Source of the DNA: Hypomyces perniciosus
Lineage: Eukaryota > Ascomycota > Sordariomycetes > Hypocreales > Hypocreaceae
Length of the DNA stretch: 64,000 bases
Assembly: GCA_008477525.1 (NCBI GenBank)
Contig: SPDT01000007.1
Span: forward strand, 6,634,001-6,698,000
Direction: 5' to 3'
Shown here piece after piece: positions 10,485 through 25,400 of the stretch. The notes under the pieces are model-generated. The model was not told the DNA's origin. It saw nothing but the letters and a program-made list of their open reading frames with translations, and made no database searches. The translations under genes were made by a program, and so were the position numbers. The stretch's first letter is position 1, and every line of letters starts with the position of its first letter.

Positions 10485-13400
10485 ATGGCTGTCATGATGG
10501 AAAATGGGACACATTGGTCACTGATTAATGGGAAGACTGTGTGTCGATTCCCCATTCGCAACGATGGCGTGCCATCGGGAGGAGCCACCGACACAGTCCG
10601 AGTCGATCTTGGGTCACTAAGCAGCCACGTCGAATTGGTCCATCTCCATGCTGCCTGGGCCCTTATCATGGGATTATATACGGGCACTGAGATTTCTGGG
10701 TTTCTGGCACTGGATGGGAAGCGTGAAGACAGCTTCAACCAGTTTTCGCTCACGCCTGTTGAAGCCAACATTGAACCAACTATGTCTATTTCAGACCTTG
10801 TTGCAGGAGTTAAGCTTCAAATGAGCCAAAATGCCTCAAGAGTGGTGTTTACTCCAGAGGAGAATTGGGCAAAAACACAAGGCCTTGATCTCCCTTACAA
10901 TACCCTAGTCGTCTCAAACGTTGCGTTTAGCCACAACATGGCTGAGGGTCTGCGCGATAGCGTAAGATCGCCAACAAAAGATCTACCGTGTCGACGTTGT
11001 TTCTGATGATTTTAATAGTTCCCCGTCATCGTTGATTTGAATGTCTCAAATCCCTCTAGCAGCAGGATTTGGTATACTTTGGACCACTTGTCCGCTGGCC
11101 AAGCGGCCAACTTGGCAAAGCTTCTCGAAGTTACTGCTCTCACCGTCCTACAACAGCCTAACTCCTTGGTGAGCACTGTAGATCTATTACCGGCGGAGCA
11201 GAGACAACAAATCTTGGAATGGAACTCAAATCCCTCCGAGTTCGTTGCTGGATGCATTCACATGCAGTTCCAAGAGTTTGCAACACGGCAACCAAACAAA
11301 ATTGCCGTGGACTCTTGGGATGGCACCTTGACATATTCGGAACTCGATGCAGCATCTTCTGCTTTGGCATCGCAGCTACAATCCTCCCTCGTGAAAAAGG
11401 GAGATGCCGTTGTAGTTTGCTCCGAGAAGTCAAAATTCGTCATTATTGCATGGCTGGCCGTCTTCAAATCAGGGGCTGTCCTAGTACCAACTGATGTGGC
11501 TCAACCTGTAGCAAGACTCCAGCAGATTGTCGACACCTCTAAGGCTGTTGCAGTTGTCAGCACCCAGAAATGCTTGAATATCGCACAGCAACTTTCCGAT
11601 GCTGTATTTACCGTGGACGAGCAGTGCTTAGGTGCGACCGCACCCAGCAGCTTCAGGTCACCACCTACAGAGCCCGAGGACATTGCATTCATCATGTTCA
11701 CATCAGGGTCTACTGGAACACCGAAAGGTATTACAGTCCCACACTCTGGATTCTGCTCAGGCGCGAGGAAATTTGCCAACCTTTTCACCCCCGAACGCTT
11801 CCTGCAATTTGCATCCTTCAGCTTCACCCCAGCAGTCTATGAGGTGCTGATGCCCGTCTGCACCTTTGGAGGATGCGTGTGCTTTCCCTCTGACCACGAC
11901 AGGACAAATGATCTGGCCAACTACATGAACCGAACTCGTGTAGATTTTGCCTTTGTGGTACCGTCGCTCCTACGCTCCCAGAACCCGCAGGATCTCAAGT
12001 TTATCAAGACGCTCCTGGTGTTTGGTGAACCTATTTCAAAGGCCGAGGCAGCGCGTTGGACCTCAAACAACATCAAACTCTTCTATGCCTATGCTAGCTC
12101 CGAAAATGCCATTGTCAGCCTCAACGGCCGACTGGATAAGTTGACGGATCCTAAAAACGTCGGATATTCCTATGGCGATTGCTGGATTGTTGACCCTAAT
12201 AACCACCATCGTCTCCTCCCCATCGGTGCTGTCGGTGAGGCAGTTATCTACAGCCCCCAGACTGCATCTTCCTATCTCCATTTACCCGAAAAGTCGAGTG
12301 CAGTATTTGTCGATCGCGCCGACTGGATGCAGAAACCGCGCGAAGGCTCCAGATTCTGCCTCACAGGAGATCTGATGTATATGAACTCGGACGGAAGTCT
12401 GAGTTTCAGTGGTCGAAATGATCTGATGATCAAGCTGCGTGGTCAGAGAATTGAGCTGCCTGAAGTCGAACGTGCAGCCATGGCCACTGGAAAGGTACAA
12501 CAGGCGGTTGTTTGTGTACCACAGGATGGAAAATGCGCCCAAAGACTCACCATTGTGTTGACGCTCAAGGAACCTTTTCCGTCAGAAGATGAGGTGGAGT
12601 CTGGAGATTTATCGTTTGTGCCATCCAAAGTTGCATCCGATGTGACAAAGGGCCTTCAAGAGTCACTTATTGAGAAGCTGCCTGTGTACATGGTCCCCGC
12701 GGCTTGGATTGTGGTCAAGTCGATCCCTTTGACAGCATCCAGAAAGACCGACCGTGTTACAGTGGTGAAGTGGCTTCAGGGGATGACGGATGAAGCATAT
12801 CAGCAGCTTTTCCCGTCGTCCTTGACTTCCGAAGTTGAGCAACCCGCAAACGATATGGAGAAACTACTACAACAGATTTGGGGACAAGTTCTCAAGAAGG
12901 AACCCGAGACGATCGGCCGCAATGACACCTTCATCGACCTGGGTGGCGACTCTATTTCGGCCATGATGGTCATCTCGCGGTGCAGAGAGCACAATGTTGA
13001 GACAACTGTTCGAGATATCGTTCGTAGCAAGACTATTGCTGAACTCGCAAAGGTTGTCAGGCATAAGCAGGAGAATGAGACGAAACCAAGGCCTGTTGAC
13101 CAGCCCCCAACACTTAATGGGGGCACTCAACCTACTAGTGAATTCGAAGAGGAGAATCAGCATAACATTGCCCAAGTTTCTCCTGTTTCCATCATGCAAG
13201 AATCTCTCCTCCACAGTCAGCTCAAATCCAAGGGCGAATACGAATGCTGGTTCATTTTCAAGGTCACCGACGAATCTGGTATTCAATGTGAAATATTGGC
13301 GACTGCCTGGCAAAGCGTCGTTAACCGACATTCAATTCTCCGTACGATTTTTACAGAAAGTCGAACAAGGCCCGGGTCGTTCGATCAAGTCGTTCTTCGG

Positions 13401-16400
13401 AGACACGAAGCTGAAATTTCCGTCTTCAATTTCCAGAATATGCCCATTGACGCTGTTTCCATCTTGGAAGGACATAAGGCTGTTCCTAAAGAGGGAAAAC
13501 CACCCCATGCTTTGACTATTTGCCAGACCGAAAGCAAGGCGGCTTTCATCAAGCTCGATCTATCACACCTTATTTTCGATGGCTACTCAATCTCTGTGCT
13601 TATGGCCGACTTGCGCGCTGCAGCCTGCGGCACACTTCCTATTGAGTCTGCTCCCCATTTCACTTCATATGTGGATTTTCTGAGCTCGCAGGATGTGACT
13701 CAAAGCCTGGACTACTGGAAGAATAGGCTTTCAGGCCTGGAACATTGCAGCCTCCCTTCCCTGCTCGAGCCAACCGCAGAGAAGGTCAGTACAAGGCAGC
13801 TTTTACATCTCAAACAAGCAATTCAAGAAGGGTCTGAAATTGGTCGATTTGCGAGAAGTCGAGGGGTCACCGTTCCTACCGTTCTGCAGTTGGCGTGGGC
13901 CTTGGTACTTCGCACTCTTCTCAACCGAGAAGATGTCGCTTTTGGTTTGCTGGCTTCTGGCAGAGAGTTACCTATAAAAGGTATTGAGAATATGGTCGGG
14001 CCTCTCATCAACACACTGGTCTGCCGATGCGACCTGTCTGGAGAGTCATTGACCGTGAATGAGACTTTGAGCAAAATTCAGGATGACTTCCTCGATGCTC
14101 TATCTCATCAGTACGTTTCACTTGGTCAGGTTCAACATGCTCTGGGAGTCAATCGGAGCCTTTTCTCAACAGCCATGTCAATCATGTGGTCTCCCGTATC
14201 CGGACTTGATGCTATCGATCCCAAAATCCACGGTGTGCGGCAGTATCAGCCAACCGAGTTTGATATTACACTGAATGTCGCTCTTTCTGGCACTGAGATT
14301 GAGTTGGAGTTTGACTATTGGAATGACAAAATTTCTTCAAATCAATCGGAGCGTATTCTTGAGACATATATGCAAGCAATTCGAACCATCTGTTCACAAA
14401 AACATACAATTGATGATCTGTATGCTGTTAGCAACAAAGATTTGGATCAAATTCGACGTTGGAATCGAGAGACATTGAAACCAGCGATCAAGACGATTGT
14501 ACATGATCTCATTATCCAACATTCCAAGACCTACCCAGAGACACAGGCTGTGAACTCCTGGGATGGCAACTTCGCTTACAGTGACATTGCTGAGCTATCT
14601 GAGCGACTCGCTAGAAATCTCCGCAAGTCCTATCCCCATTTAGGCAGAGGATCTTTTGTTCCATTCTGCTTTGAAAAGACTCGATGGTCCATCATTGCGA
14701 TGTTGGCAATCCTAAGATCCGGTAGTGCGTTCGTACCACTAGACCCATCACACCCTAAGGATCGACTAGCAGATATCGTCTCTCAGTGCGGTACAAGAGT
14801 GATGCTCGTCTCAGAAAAGACCCTACAGATATGCAAGGACCTAGGACCTGATTGCTACATCTTACAGCCTGAGCATCTGCAGGAAGCGGCAGAAACCTCT
14901 ACCCATGAAGAACCCCTGCCAATTGTTCAACCTGAGGATGACGCATATGTCATATTCACTTCCGGAAGTACCGGTCGGCCTAAAGGTGTGGTGATTCAGC
15001 ATCAAGCTCTCTCCTTCAGCGTTGAGCAACAGATCAAGTTTCTTGGGTTCCGTCCAGATGGACGTGTTTTGCAGTTTGGCTCGCCAGCCTTCGATATCAT
15101 AATTCCCGAGAATCTGACAGCCCTCAAGATAGGAGCGTGTATTTGCATCCCATCTGATGCAGACAGGATGGAACGTCTCCCCGAAGTGTTGACTTCTTTC
15201 AACGTCACCTGGGTTTTCATGACACCATCTCTTGCTCGTACTCTCAAGCCTTCTCAGGTTCCAACCCTCCAAACACTTGTTTGTGGAGGTGAAGCAATTG
15301 CTCCTGACGTGATTGAGACATGGGGGGCGGCATTAGAACTCATCCTTGCCTATGGACCGACGGAATGCTGCGTGATCTGCACATCATACGTTGTACCCGA
15401 GAATGCAGAGCCGACAAGTGGCGCTCTTATCGGTCGTTCGATGGGATCTGCGGCCTGGATCGTCGACCCCAAGAACCCTAATAAACTTACTCCCATTGGT
15501 GGTGTTGGTGAACTCCTCATGTCAGGTCCGATGCTCTCTCGCGGCTACTTCAATGACCCTGAAAAGACCGCTAACTCCTTTATTCGTGGGCTTGCTTGGT
15601 CAGAAGACCCAGAAACTACGTTCTACAAGACTGGAGACTTGGTTAAGGTACACGCAGACGGCACTCTATCTTTCGTTGCCCGCAAGGACACCCAAGTGAA
15701 GCTCAGAGGCCAGCGTATAGAGCTAAGCGAGATTGAGGTGGCTATCCCGATCCCGGCTGCCGTACTGCTACCAAGGGAAGGCCCCTGCCGTGACAAGATT
15801 GTTGCCATTGTGCCATTCTCTGAGGAAAATTCTGTCGTGGTGGTTGAACAGGATCCACGACTTGTGGATGGAAGCAAGAAAGAAGCCTCCAAAGCTCTCA
15901 TTGAAGGCCTTCAAGATGTCGTGTACCGCCGTTTACCCTCTTATATGACCCCGACTGTCTGGATAGTGGTTGAATGGATCCCTGCTATGGTCTCTGGAAA
16001 GTTGAACCGGAGATTATTGGACAGGTGGCTCTCAAAAATGGACTTATCCACATACTCCCAGATTTCTGAAGCAGATGGCGCCGAATCCCAATCCGCTCAG
16101 TCACCTCAGGAAGCAGCCCTGCTTGAGATTGTATCCGAAGTTTTGAACAAGCCAGCCTCCTCTCTGAACCTGAGATTATCCTTCATCGGTGTCGGTGGCG
16201 ACTCCATCTCAGCTATGCAGCTCACTGCACGATCTTTAGCCCGTGGATACCGACTGAGAGTGCGCGACGTACTTCAAGCCCAATCGCTATCCAGCTTGGC
16301 TGCAAAGATGGAGCAGTCAGAGAGCCAGATCTCAGGCACCGAAAAGCTTGCCGAGACCTACGATGTCCCCTTCGATCTGGGGCCAGTCCAGAGAATGCAT

Positions 16401-19400
16401 TTTGAACAGAACCCTCGTGGTGTCAACCATTTCAACCAAAGCTTTTTGCTCAGATTGCTCCAAAAATTCACTGCTGGAGCTGTCCAAAAGGCGCTGGAAG
16501 GTGTTATTGGCCAGCATGGAATGTTGCGGGCAAGGTTTCAGAAAATTGAAGGATCCTGGCAGCAACAAGTACAGTCTTCTGTGGACGGGTGTCTGGTATT
16601 TGAGACCTATGATGTCAAAGATCTAGCTGGTGTCTTTGAGGTTGCGAAGGCGAAACAAAGCTTGACAAATTTTGAGACCGGTCCACTATTTGTGGCCACA
16701 TTCATCTCGACCCCTGAAGAGGTTTTCCTGTCTCTGGTTTGCCACCACTTGGTGGTCGACTTGGTGAGCTGGCGTATCATACTAGGGGACCTCGAGGACC
16801 TCCTAAAATCTAGGAAACCGGCACCTGCTTCAATCCCTTTCCAGGCTTGGGCCGAATTGCAGCAAAAGAGAGTCTCCGACATGACTTCTGTCGAGAAGCT
16901 TGACAGCTCAATCGGAGATTTCCAGAGCAACTTCAAGTACTGGTCAATGCATGACCGGCCCAATGTCTATGCCGATGTGGACCATGTTGTGGCGCGTCTC
17001 TCCTCTGCTCTTACAGACAGCGTGCTGGGAGTTGCTTCTCACTGTAGAAACATTGAACCCGTTGATTTGATGATTGCGTCATTACTACACTCCTTTGGCG
17101 TAGGTTTCCCGGATCGAAGTGTACCTTCTGTCTTCACTGAACACCATGGCCGTACAACCTGGGACAGCAGTATCGACGTAACAAGGACAGTCGGATGGTT
17201 CACTACAATATCTCCCATCACTGTTGCTGTCACTGCGAAGGATGGTGTTTTGGACACTCTCAAGCTCGTCAAAACAGTCTTGAGGTCTTCCAGTGATCAT
17301 GGCTGGAGGCAGTTTGCGCAACGTTATGGACCAAGCTCGCAGAGGGATCTCGAGGGCGGCACTTCTGACCAAATGGAAGTGCTATTTAACTTCTTTGGCT
17401 TAACCCAACAGTTGGAGAAGAAGGATTCGCTCTTTAGACCAGTCCATTATGACGACGAGGCTATGGTGAACTTTGATCCCCACATGTCTCGGTTGGCTTT
17501 GTTTGAAATCGCGGCCTTGGTTGATGAAGGGCAACTGGTGATCCATGCCAGCTTCAATAAGACGATGGCAAAGTCAGACCGTATTAAAGATTGGATGACC
17601 CAGTTCAGGGTCACGCTGAACACCATGGTTTCCGAAATAGTTACCCTCCCGGTACTTCTGACCACTTCGGACTTCCCGGTTGCAAAACTCGACCAACACC
17701 AGCTTGATACATTCATCAGACGCCTAGAGGCCCAGGGAATTCAACGTGGTAACATTGAGGACATCTATCCTTGCGCGCCAATGCAGCAAGGCATTCTTCT
17801 TAGCCAGCAGAAATCTCCAGAGCAGTACCTCACACGGGCCGTTGCGAAACTTGCCACCACATCTCCAGATGGTGTTAACTTGGAACGCATTGTGAAATCC
17901 TGGAAGCAGGTGGTTCAGCGCCATGCAATGTTACGCACTCGATTCGTTTCCAGCGAGGGTGATCGTCTCTTTGACCAGTTGGTCCTGAAAGCCTGGGCAT
18001 CAACCGTCTTCATGTTGTCTGCCTCTGGCAAAGAGCATGAGGATCCCGTCACCTTTCTCCGGTCATGGAAGTGTGAGCAGTTCGACTCATTCGACTCCCC
18101 TCATTGCCTTGGTCTGCTGGAGACACGCGGGGGCGATGTGTATTGCTGTCTCGTGATCAATCATGCCATTGTGGATGCACACTCTCTTGACATGATGATG
18201 AGCGAACTTGTTGGAAACTATGAAGGCAAGCGCCAAGATCAGGAAACTGATAACCCCGCTGGTTATGGAGATTATGTGGCATTCCTTCAGACACTAGATG
18301 CCGAACAGAGCCTCAACTACTGGGCAACATACCTTGAGGATATTACACCATGCCACTTTCCCAAGCTGCAATACAACTTCCAGGGAGAAAACCCGAACAA
18401 GAGCGTTCACATCAGACTTAATCATCTGTATGAACAAGCAACAGCATTCTGTGCCAAAAATGGGACAACCCTCTCAAACGTCTTCCAGACTATCTGGGCT
18501 ATTATCCTCGGCGCCTACACGGGCTCCGAGGAGGTGTGCTTCGGTTATCAAGTTTCAGGCCGTGATATTGAGCTTGGATGTGATCCCCACGAGATATGCG
18601 GCCCGCTGATCAATACAGTCGTCATGCGATACCGGCTGGACCGTGAAAAGACCATCAATGAGCTCATAACTCAAGCTCAGAGTGACTACATTGACGGCAT
18701 CCCGCACCAGCACTGCCCTCTCATAGATATTCAGCATGCTCTTGCTCTTTCCGGCACAGCCTTGTTCAATACTAGTGTATCTCTCTCAAGGCCGCATAAT
18801 GTGAAGGATACTCAAGGGCTGTCTGTAGAAACAGTCGCCATGTACGATCCAACGGAGTATCTCTGCTCTATGAACGTTGAAGTGGGCGAGGCCGAGTTGG
18901 GCTTCATCTTCAATTACCAAGCTGCCGCTATGCCAGATGAAATGGCCTCTTTCATCGCGGATGCCATTCGAGAAGGGTTTACGACCGTTCTAAGCGATGC
19001 TGATCAGAAGTTGGGAGATCTTGCCATTGCTGGAGAAACCAGCATCCAGCAGATTGAGAAATGGAACGCGGTCGCTCCCCCCAAGGTCGAGCGCTGTGTA
19101 CATGACGTCGTTGACGAGTTTGTGAGGCTCCAACCGTCTCACCAGGCAGTGTGTGCTTGGGACCTCGAGGTGACATATTCAGAGCTGGATCTTCTATCTG
19201 AAATACTGGCCCAGGAGTTGCGCAGCTACGGTGTAGGACCTGAAGTCTTTGTGCCCCTGTGTTTTGAGAAAAGTGGCTGGCACATCGTCGGCATACTTGC
19301 CGTCCTAAAGGCAGGTGGAGCTTGTGTGCCTCTCGATTCTTCTCACCCAACGAGTCGACTCTCAGAGATCGCCCAGCATGTTGAAGCCCGTGTGATCCTC

Positions 19401-22400
19401 ACCTCTGAGGTGCAAGCCGAGCGATTTGCAGGGGCTGTCGACAAAGTCCTTGTTGTTAGCCACAAGACTCTTTCAGAGAAGAGCCTCACAAACGGTGGAG
19501 AGATAGCACCTAAGACAATCGTTCAACCCGATAACGCTGCTTTTGTCGTCTTCACGTCCGGAAGTACAGGAAAGCCCAAGGGTAGTATCCTGCTGCATAG
19601 CACATGGACCACAAGCGCCAACATTTACGGTGACATTCTTCACATCGGCACACACTCTCGAGTTCTCCAGTTTTCGGCATATATGTTTGATCTGAGTATT
19701 GCAGATCAGTTTACGACGTTGATGCGTGGTGGCACCGTGTGTGTTCCTACGGAGACTGAGAGAATGAATGATCTTGTTGGCGCTATTAAGAAATACAAAG
19801 CAAATTGGGCTGGTATGACACCTACCGTTGCAAGCCTGCTCACGCCCGAGGACGTGAAAGGTGTGGACATCATGATGGGTGGTGAGCCTATCCGCAAAGA
19901 GACAGTTAAGCTTCTGGCTGGGCATACTCGCTTCACCTGCGTTTACGGACCCTCCGAATGCTGCGTGTGTGTGTTGTACAATCTCGAAATGAGCCCAGAC
20001 GCAGACCCAGCCAATCTTGGCTACTCTTTTGGTGCTTTGGTGTGGTTGGTTGACCCAACTGACTATAACCGCCTTGTACCTGTGGGAGGTGTCGGCGAGA
20101 TGTTGATTGAGGGACCTCTTGTGGCGAGAGGATACCTCAAAGAGCCTGAGAAGACTGCTGCTGCCTTCGTCACAGATCCTGGATTCACGAAAGGACATGG
20201 CCGCTCCGGACGGAAAATGTATCTCACTGGTGATTTGGGCCGTTATAATGCAGATGGCACCATACAATTTGTGCGCCGAAAGGACACTCAAGTTAAGATC
20301 CGTGGCAACCGTGTGGAACTTGGAGAGATCGAATTTAACCTCTGGGAACATCCAGCAGTTCTTCATGGCCTTGCCTTCATGCCAAAAGCTGGACCCTTAG
20401 CAGGGAAGATTGTCGCGGTGGTGTCTCTTCGGGGCTTCGAGACCCCAGATGGAAAGGCTGGACTCGAACTCCTGGACTTTAATCAGCAGTCAGATACTGC
20501 TTCAAGCCTCCAGGCTGTTAAGACCACTCTGGCGAATAAACTACCATCGTACATGGTACCATCGGTCTGGCTGGTTGTGCAGAGAGTGCCGCTGAGCACC
20601 TCTGGCAAGATGGATCGCTTGAGGGTCAACCTGTGGATTGAGCGGTTAGATGCTGGCATTCTTGACCAAATCGCTGCCGCTGAGGACGAGGAAGATAGCG
20701 ATTTGCAGCTCACGGACATGGAGCGCAGCCTCATACAAGTTTGGGCACGTGTCCTGAACCGCAAGCATGTCGCTCGTTCTAGATCCTTCATGAGCCTTGG
20801 AGGAGACTCTCTGACTGCCATGCAAGTCGTATCCCAAAGCAGAAAATTGGGCATCTCTGTCACGGTGCAGGATGTTTTGCGATGTCAAAGTCTCTCTGAG
20901 CTTGCCGCCAAAGCGACTCAGCTCAATACGCATCAAGAACTTGCAGATGAGCGTCTCGACGTGGCATTCGACTTATCACCAATCCAGCAGGCACACTTTG
21001 GTCGTATGCCAAGTGGAAAGGAACGGTACAACCAGAGTTTCACGCTCAAGATCAACCGTCAAGTTTCCGACGTCCAAGTCCGCGAAGCCATACACCAGAT
21101 CGCGAACAGGCACTCTATGCTTAGGGCCAGATTCCACTTAACCGGAGACAATGTTTGGCAGCAAGTGATTAGTGGAGATATTTCAGGGTCATACACGTTC
21201 TCGAAACACCAAGTCTCAAGCGAGGATCAACTACAGCCATTGGTGAACCAAACCATGGCTTCTTCCACCTTTGACATTGTGAAGGGCCCTCTTTTCGCTG
21301 CACATCTGATCGATGTTCCTGTAGATGGCCCGCAAACAACTCAATGCTTGCTGCTCATCGCTCATCATCTTGTAGTGGATCTTGTTTCCTGGAGAGTCCT
21401 TCTTCATGACCTGGAAGAAATCCTTTTACGACGACCCCTTCCCAGTAAAAAACCACTCTCGTTCCAGGTCTGGAGCGAACTACAAGCAGCATATAGTGCT
21501 GACAATCATGACCCTACAAGCGTCCTACCTCAGACTCCTCCCAAGACAGATTATGCATTCTGGGGCATGGAGGACGAGCCAAATGCCATGGAGGACGGCA
21601 TCATTGCAAATTTCACGCTGAGCAAGGAAACCACACTCACCCTCATGGGTGAAGCAAACAATGCCTTTAATACCGAACCAGTTGAGCTCATGATGGCTGC
21701 AGTCTGCCATTCCTTCAACCAGACATTTGCCGAGCGCTCCTCAGTCACCCTTTTCTACGAAGGTCACGGCAGACAGGCTTGGGATCCTGCCATCGATGTC
21801 ACAAATACAGTTGGCTGGTTCACGACCATGGCCCCATTGTACTGTGGTGAGAACAGCGACATCAGAAATGCCATTGTGCGCGCAAAGGATCTTAGGAGGC
21901 GCACGCCCGGAAGCGGATGGCCATTTTTCTGTTCCCAGCACCTCCATGAAAAGGGCCGTCAGGCATTTTCCGACAACCGCCGACCAGAGCTATTATTCAA
22001 CTACGTGGGAATGTACCAGCAGCTGGAGCGAGATGACTCGCTTTTCAGCCAGTATGGAGACTTTTCCATGGACTCGGAGGCGTTTAACTACTCACCCGAT
22101 GCCGCCCGTGTTGCCCTCGTAGATGTGCTGGTATCAGGACGGGGCGACGCTCTACAGTTCCATTTTGTTTACAGCAAGCGAATGAAGCACCAGAATCGTA
22201 TCCAGACCTGGATTCACAGCTGTGAGAATTTCTTGCAGCAAATGGCTGGACTGTTGCCATCACTGAGCCAACAGTTAACCCTAGCTGATATGCCCTTGAT
22301 GCCTCTGAACTGGGAAAGTCTTGATGACATTCAGACTGAGATGCGAAAAAGAGGTGCTAATGACATCAATTTCATCGAAGAGATCTACCCGCTTTCTAAG

Positions 22401-25400
22401 CTTCAACAGGGTATGATGATTTCACAACAGAGAAGTGAAGATGCGTACCTGTCCCAGTCCGTTGTCGAGTTCACATCAAAGAACCCCGACCGGCCAATCA
22501 ATGGTGAAAAGGTGATTGAAGCTTGGTACAAGGTTGTCAACCGCCATCCAATGCTCCGCACAATATTCCTCGATGTTGGGCAAAGAGATGGACTTGCCAA
22601 CCAAGTGACGCTGAATTCCACGAAGATCGTTGTTAGGAAGAACCACTATCATCAATTTGATGAGGCCTTGGCTGCACTTCAGACTTCGGAGGCAATCGAG
22701 TTCTCGCCTGAGCTGCCGCCTCATCATGTCACTGTGTGTACAACGGATGACAAGAGGGTATTATTCAAGCTGGCGATGGACCACAAGATCATCGACGGCT
22801 ATAGTGTTGGTGTTTTGATTCACGACCTGACACTAGCATACGACGATCAACTCGATTCAGGCATAGGGCCACATTACCGAGACTACGTGGAATTTGTTCA
22901 GTCTACATCTACCCCAAAGCAAATCTCCCACTGGAAACAGTACCTCGAAGGAGTTGAGCCCTGTTATTTCCCTAATCTACTCGACGGAAAGCCAAAGCCT
23001 GAAGCACAGGGACAGCATATCACACACATCGACATCGGAATCAGTGTCCATGAGCTCGAGGACTTCTGTAAGAAGAGCAGCATCACAACTTTTGCGCTGC
23101 TTCAAACAAGTTGGGCCATCGTCCTGCGTGCATTCACGGGGTCAAATAACGTCTGCTTTGGTTATTTATCTGCAGGCAGAGATGCGCCTGTCAAGGGCAT
23201 TGATAATCTCGTTGGCCCTACCATTAATATGATGATCTGTCGGTTGAATCTTGAGAACAGCACGGCGGCAAATGTTCTACAACAATGCCAATCCGACTTC
23301 CTCGCCAATCTAGAATTCCAGCATGCCTCATTGGCCGATATTCATCATGCTCTCGGAATACATAGTGGAGCACTTTTCAACACCATTCTGTCTCTTCAAA
23401 AGTCGAAGGAAGACATCGCTTTGGGCGGTTCCATTCAGACCCATCGCCTCTCTGGCACAGACCCCACGGAGTATGCAGCTGTAGTTGATATCACAACCTC
23501 AAGTCGTGCGATCGATCTTCATCTCGAATGCCAGGAATCTCAAATTTCCCCGGGGATGGCAGAACATATTGCTTCCATATTTGCACAGACTGTGAGAAGT
23601 ATTGTGCGTGATAGTAGCGATCTCATTGAGCGCCTCGACCTGGTTTCTCCACGCAATATTGAAGATATCACGCGATGGAACGAGGGAGAGATTGACATTG
23701 TTGACTCCCGTGTGGATGAAATAATCCGAAAGAATGCACAACAAACGCCCGACAAAGAAGCGGTCGTTGGCTGGGATGGCCGTTTCACCTACGCGGAACT
23801 AGAGGAGGCAGCAGACCGAATCGCCCATCAGTTGAGAATCCGAGGTATTGGTTCAGAAACCATTGTGCCTTTTTGCTTCGAGAAATCCGTGTGGACAGCT
23901 GCAGCCATGTTGGGAATTCTCAAGGCTGGAGGCGCATGCGCCGCCCTCGACCCGGCATACCCCCAGGACCGCCTCAAGAGCATTATCGAAGATACAGAGG
24001 CAAAGTTGATCGTTTGCTCACCGACGCAACAACATATTTCCCAGGGTCTTGTAGACCAGGTCCTCGTTATATCGCCAGCTGCCTTGGAGGCAATGCCCCC
24101 TACGACTCAGACAGGACTGACTGGATCTACCAGAGATGCAGCATTTGTGCAATTCACTTCTGGCAGTACTGGAAAACCCAAGGGTATTATCATTGAACAT
24201 CGCTCCATGGCAACATCTGCTCGAGCACACGGGCGGGCCCAACATGTCCGCTCGTCAACAAGGGCGATTCAGTTTGCCTCATACACCTTCGATGTCAGCG
24301 TTGAGGAAATATTTACCACCCTTCAGCATAGAGCCACTGTTTGCGTGCCATCTGATTATGAGAGGATGAATGATATCGGCGCCGCTATCGCCCGCTACGG
24401 TGCAACCTGGGGCGATCTCACCCCAACTGTCGCTGCTCTAATCAAGCCCGAAACAGTCCCCTCGTTCAGAACGCTGTGCTTGGGAGGAGAAGCTGTTCGA
24501 CAGGACGTTGTCGATACTTGGGCCGGTAGAGTCGAGTTAATCAATGGCTATGGACCAGCAGAAGCTAGTATAGCATGTGTTGTCTCAACGCAAGATCTCT
24601 CTAGGGACATCGAGTCCACTAATATTGGTGTTGGAGTTGGCTGTAAAGTATGGGTTGTCGATCCTACAGACTACAATCGACTCGCTCCTGTCGGTACCAT
24701 CGGAGAACTTCTCATTGAAGGCCCTATTCTCGCACGAGAGTATTTGAAGGATCCCGCAAAAACCGAGGCCGCTTTCATAACCAACCCTAAATGGGCGAAT
24801 GGAGAATCAAAGCGTTTATACAGGACCAAGGATCTCGTCCGCTATACGTCTCAGGGAACACTCAACTTTATTGGCCGATCGGATTCCCAGGTTAAAATCC
24901 GCGGACAGCGTGTCGAGCTTGGAGATATCGAGTGGAATCTCTCATCATATCCTGAATTTGATAACACTCTAGTTGCCTTTCCCAGCCAAGGGGCATGTAG
25001 CAAACAACTGATGGCTGTCGTGACATTGGCAAATGTTGCGAATTCCGCACATAATCACGGCGACTCATCTATGGCACTGGTGAAGAGCACCCGTGCAAAG
25101 AATGCCATCGTGGCGGCAACCGACTGGTTAGCGACCAAATTGCCGATACACATGATCCCTCAAACCTGGGCTGTAGTGGAGTCTATGCCTCTAAACTCGT
25201 CTGGTAAATTAGACAGAAAGAGCATTAATACTTGGATCAACAACATGAACGACGCACTGTACCGTGAAATTAAAGATTTGGAAGCTCGGGATTCGTCATC
25301 GACACCCGCCACGCCTCTAGAGCGGCAAATCCAGAAGCTGTGTGGAGAGGTGTTGAACAAGTCGAAGAAGGAAATGCTACTCTCGCGATCTTTTATGGGC

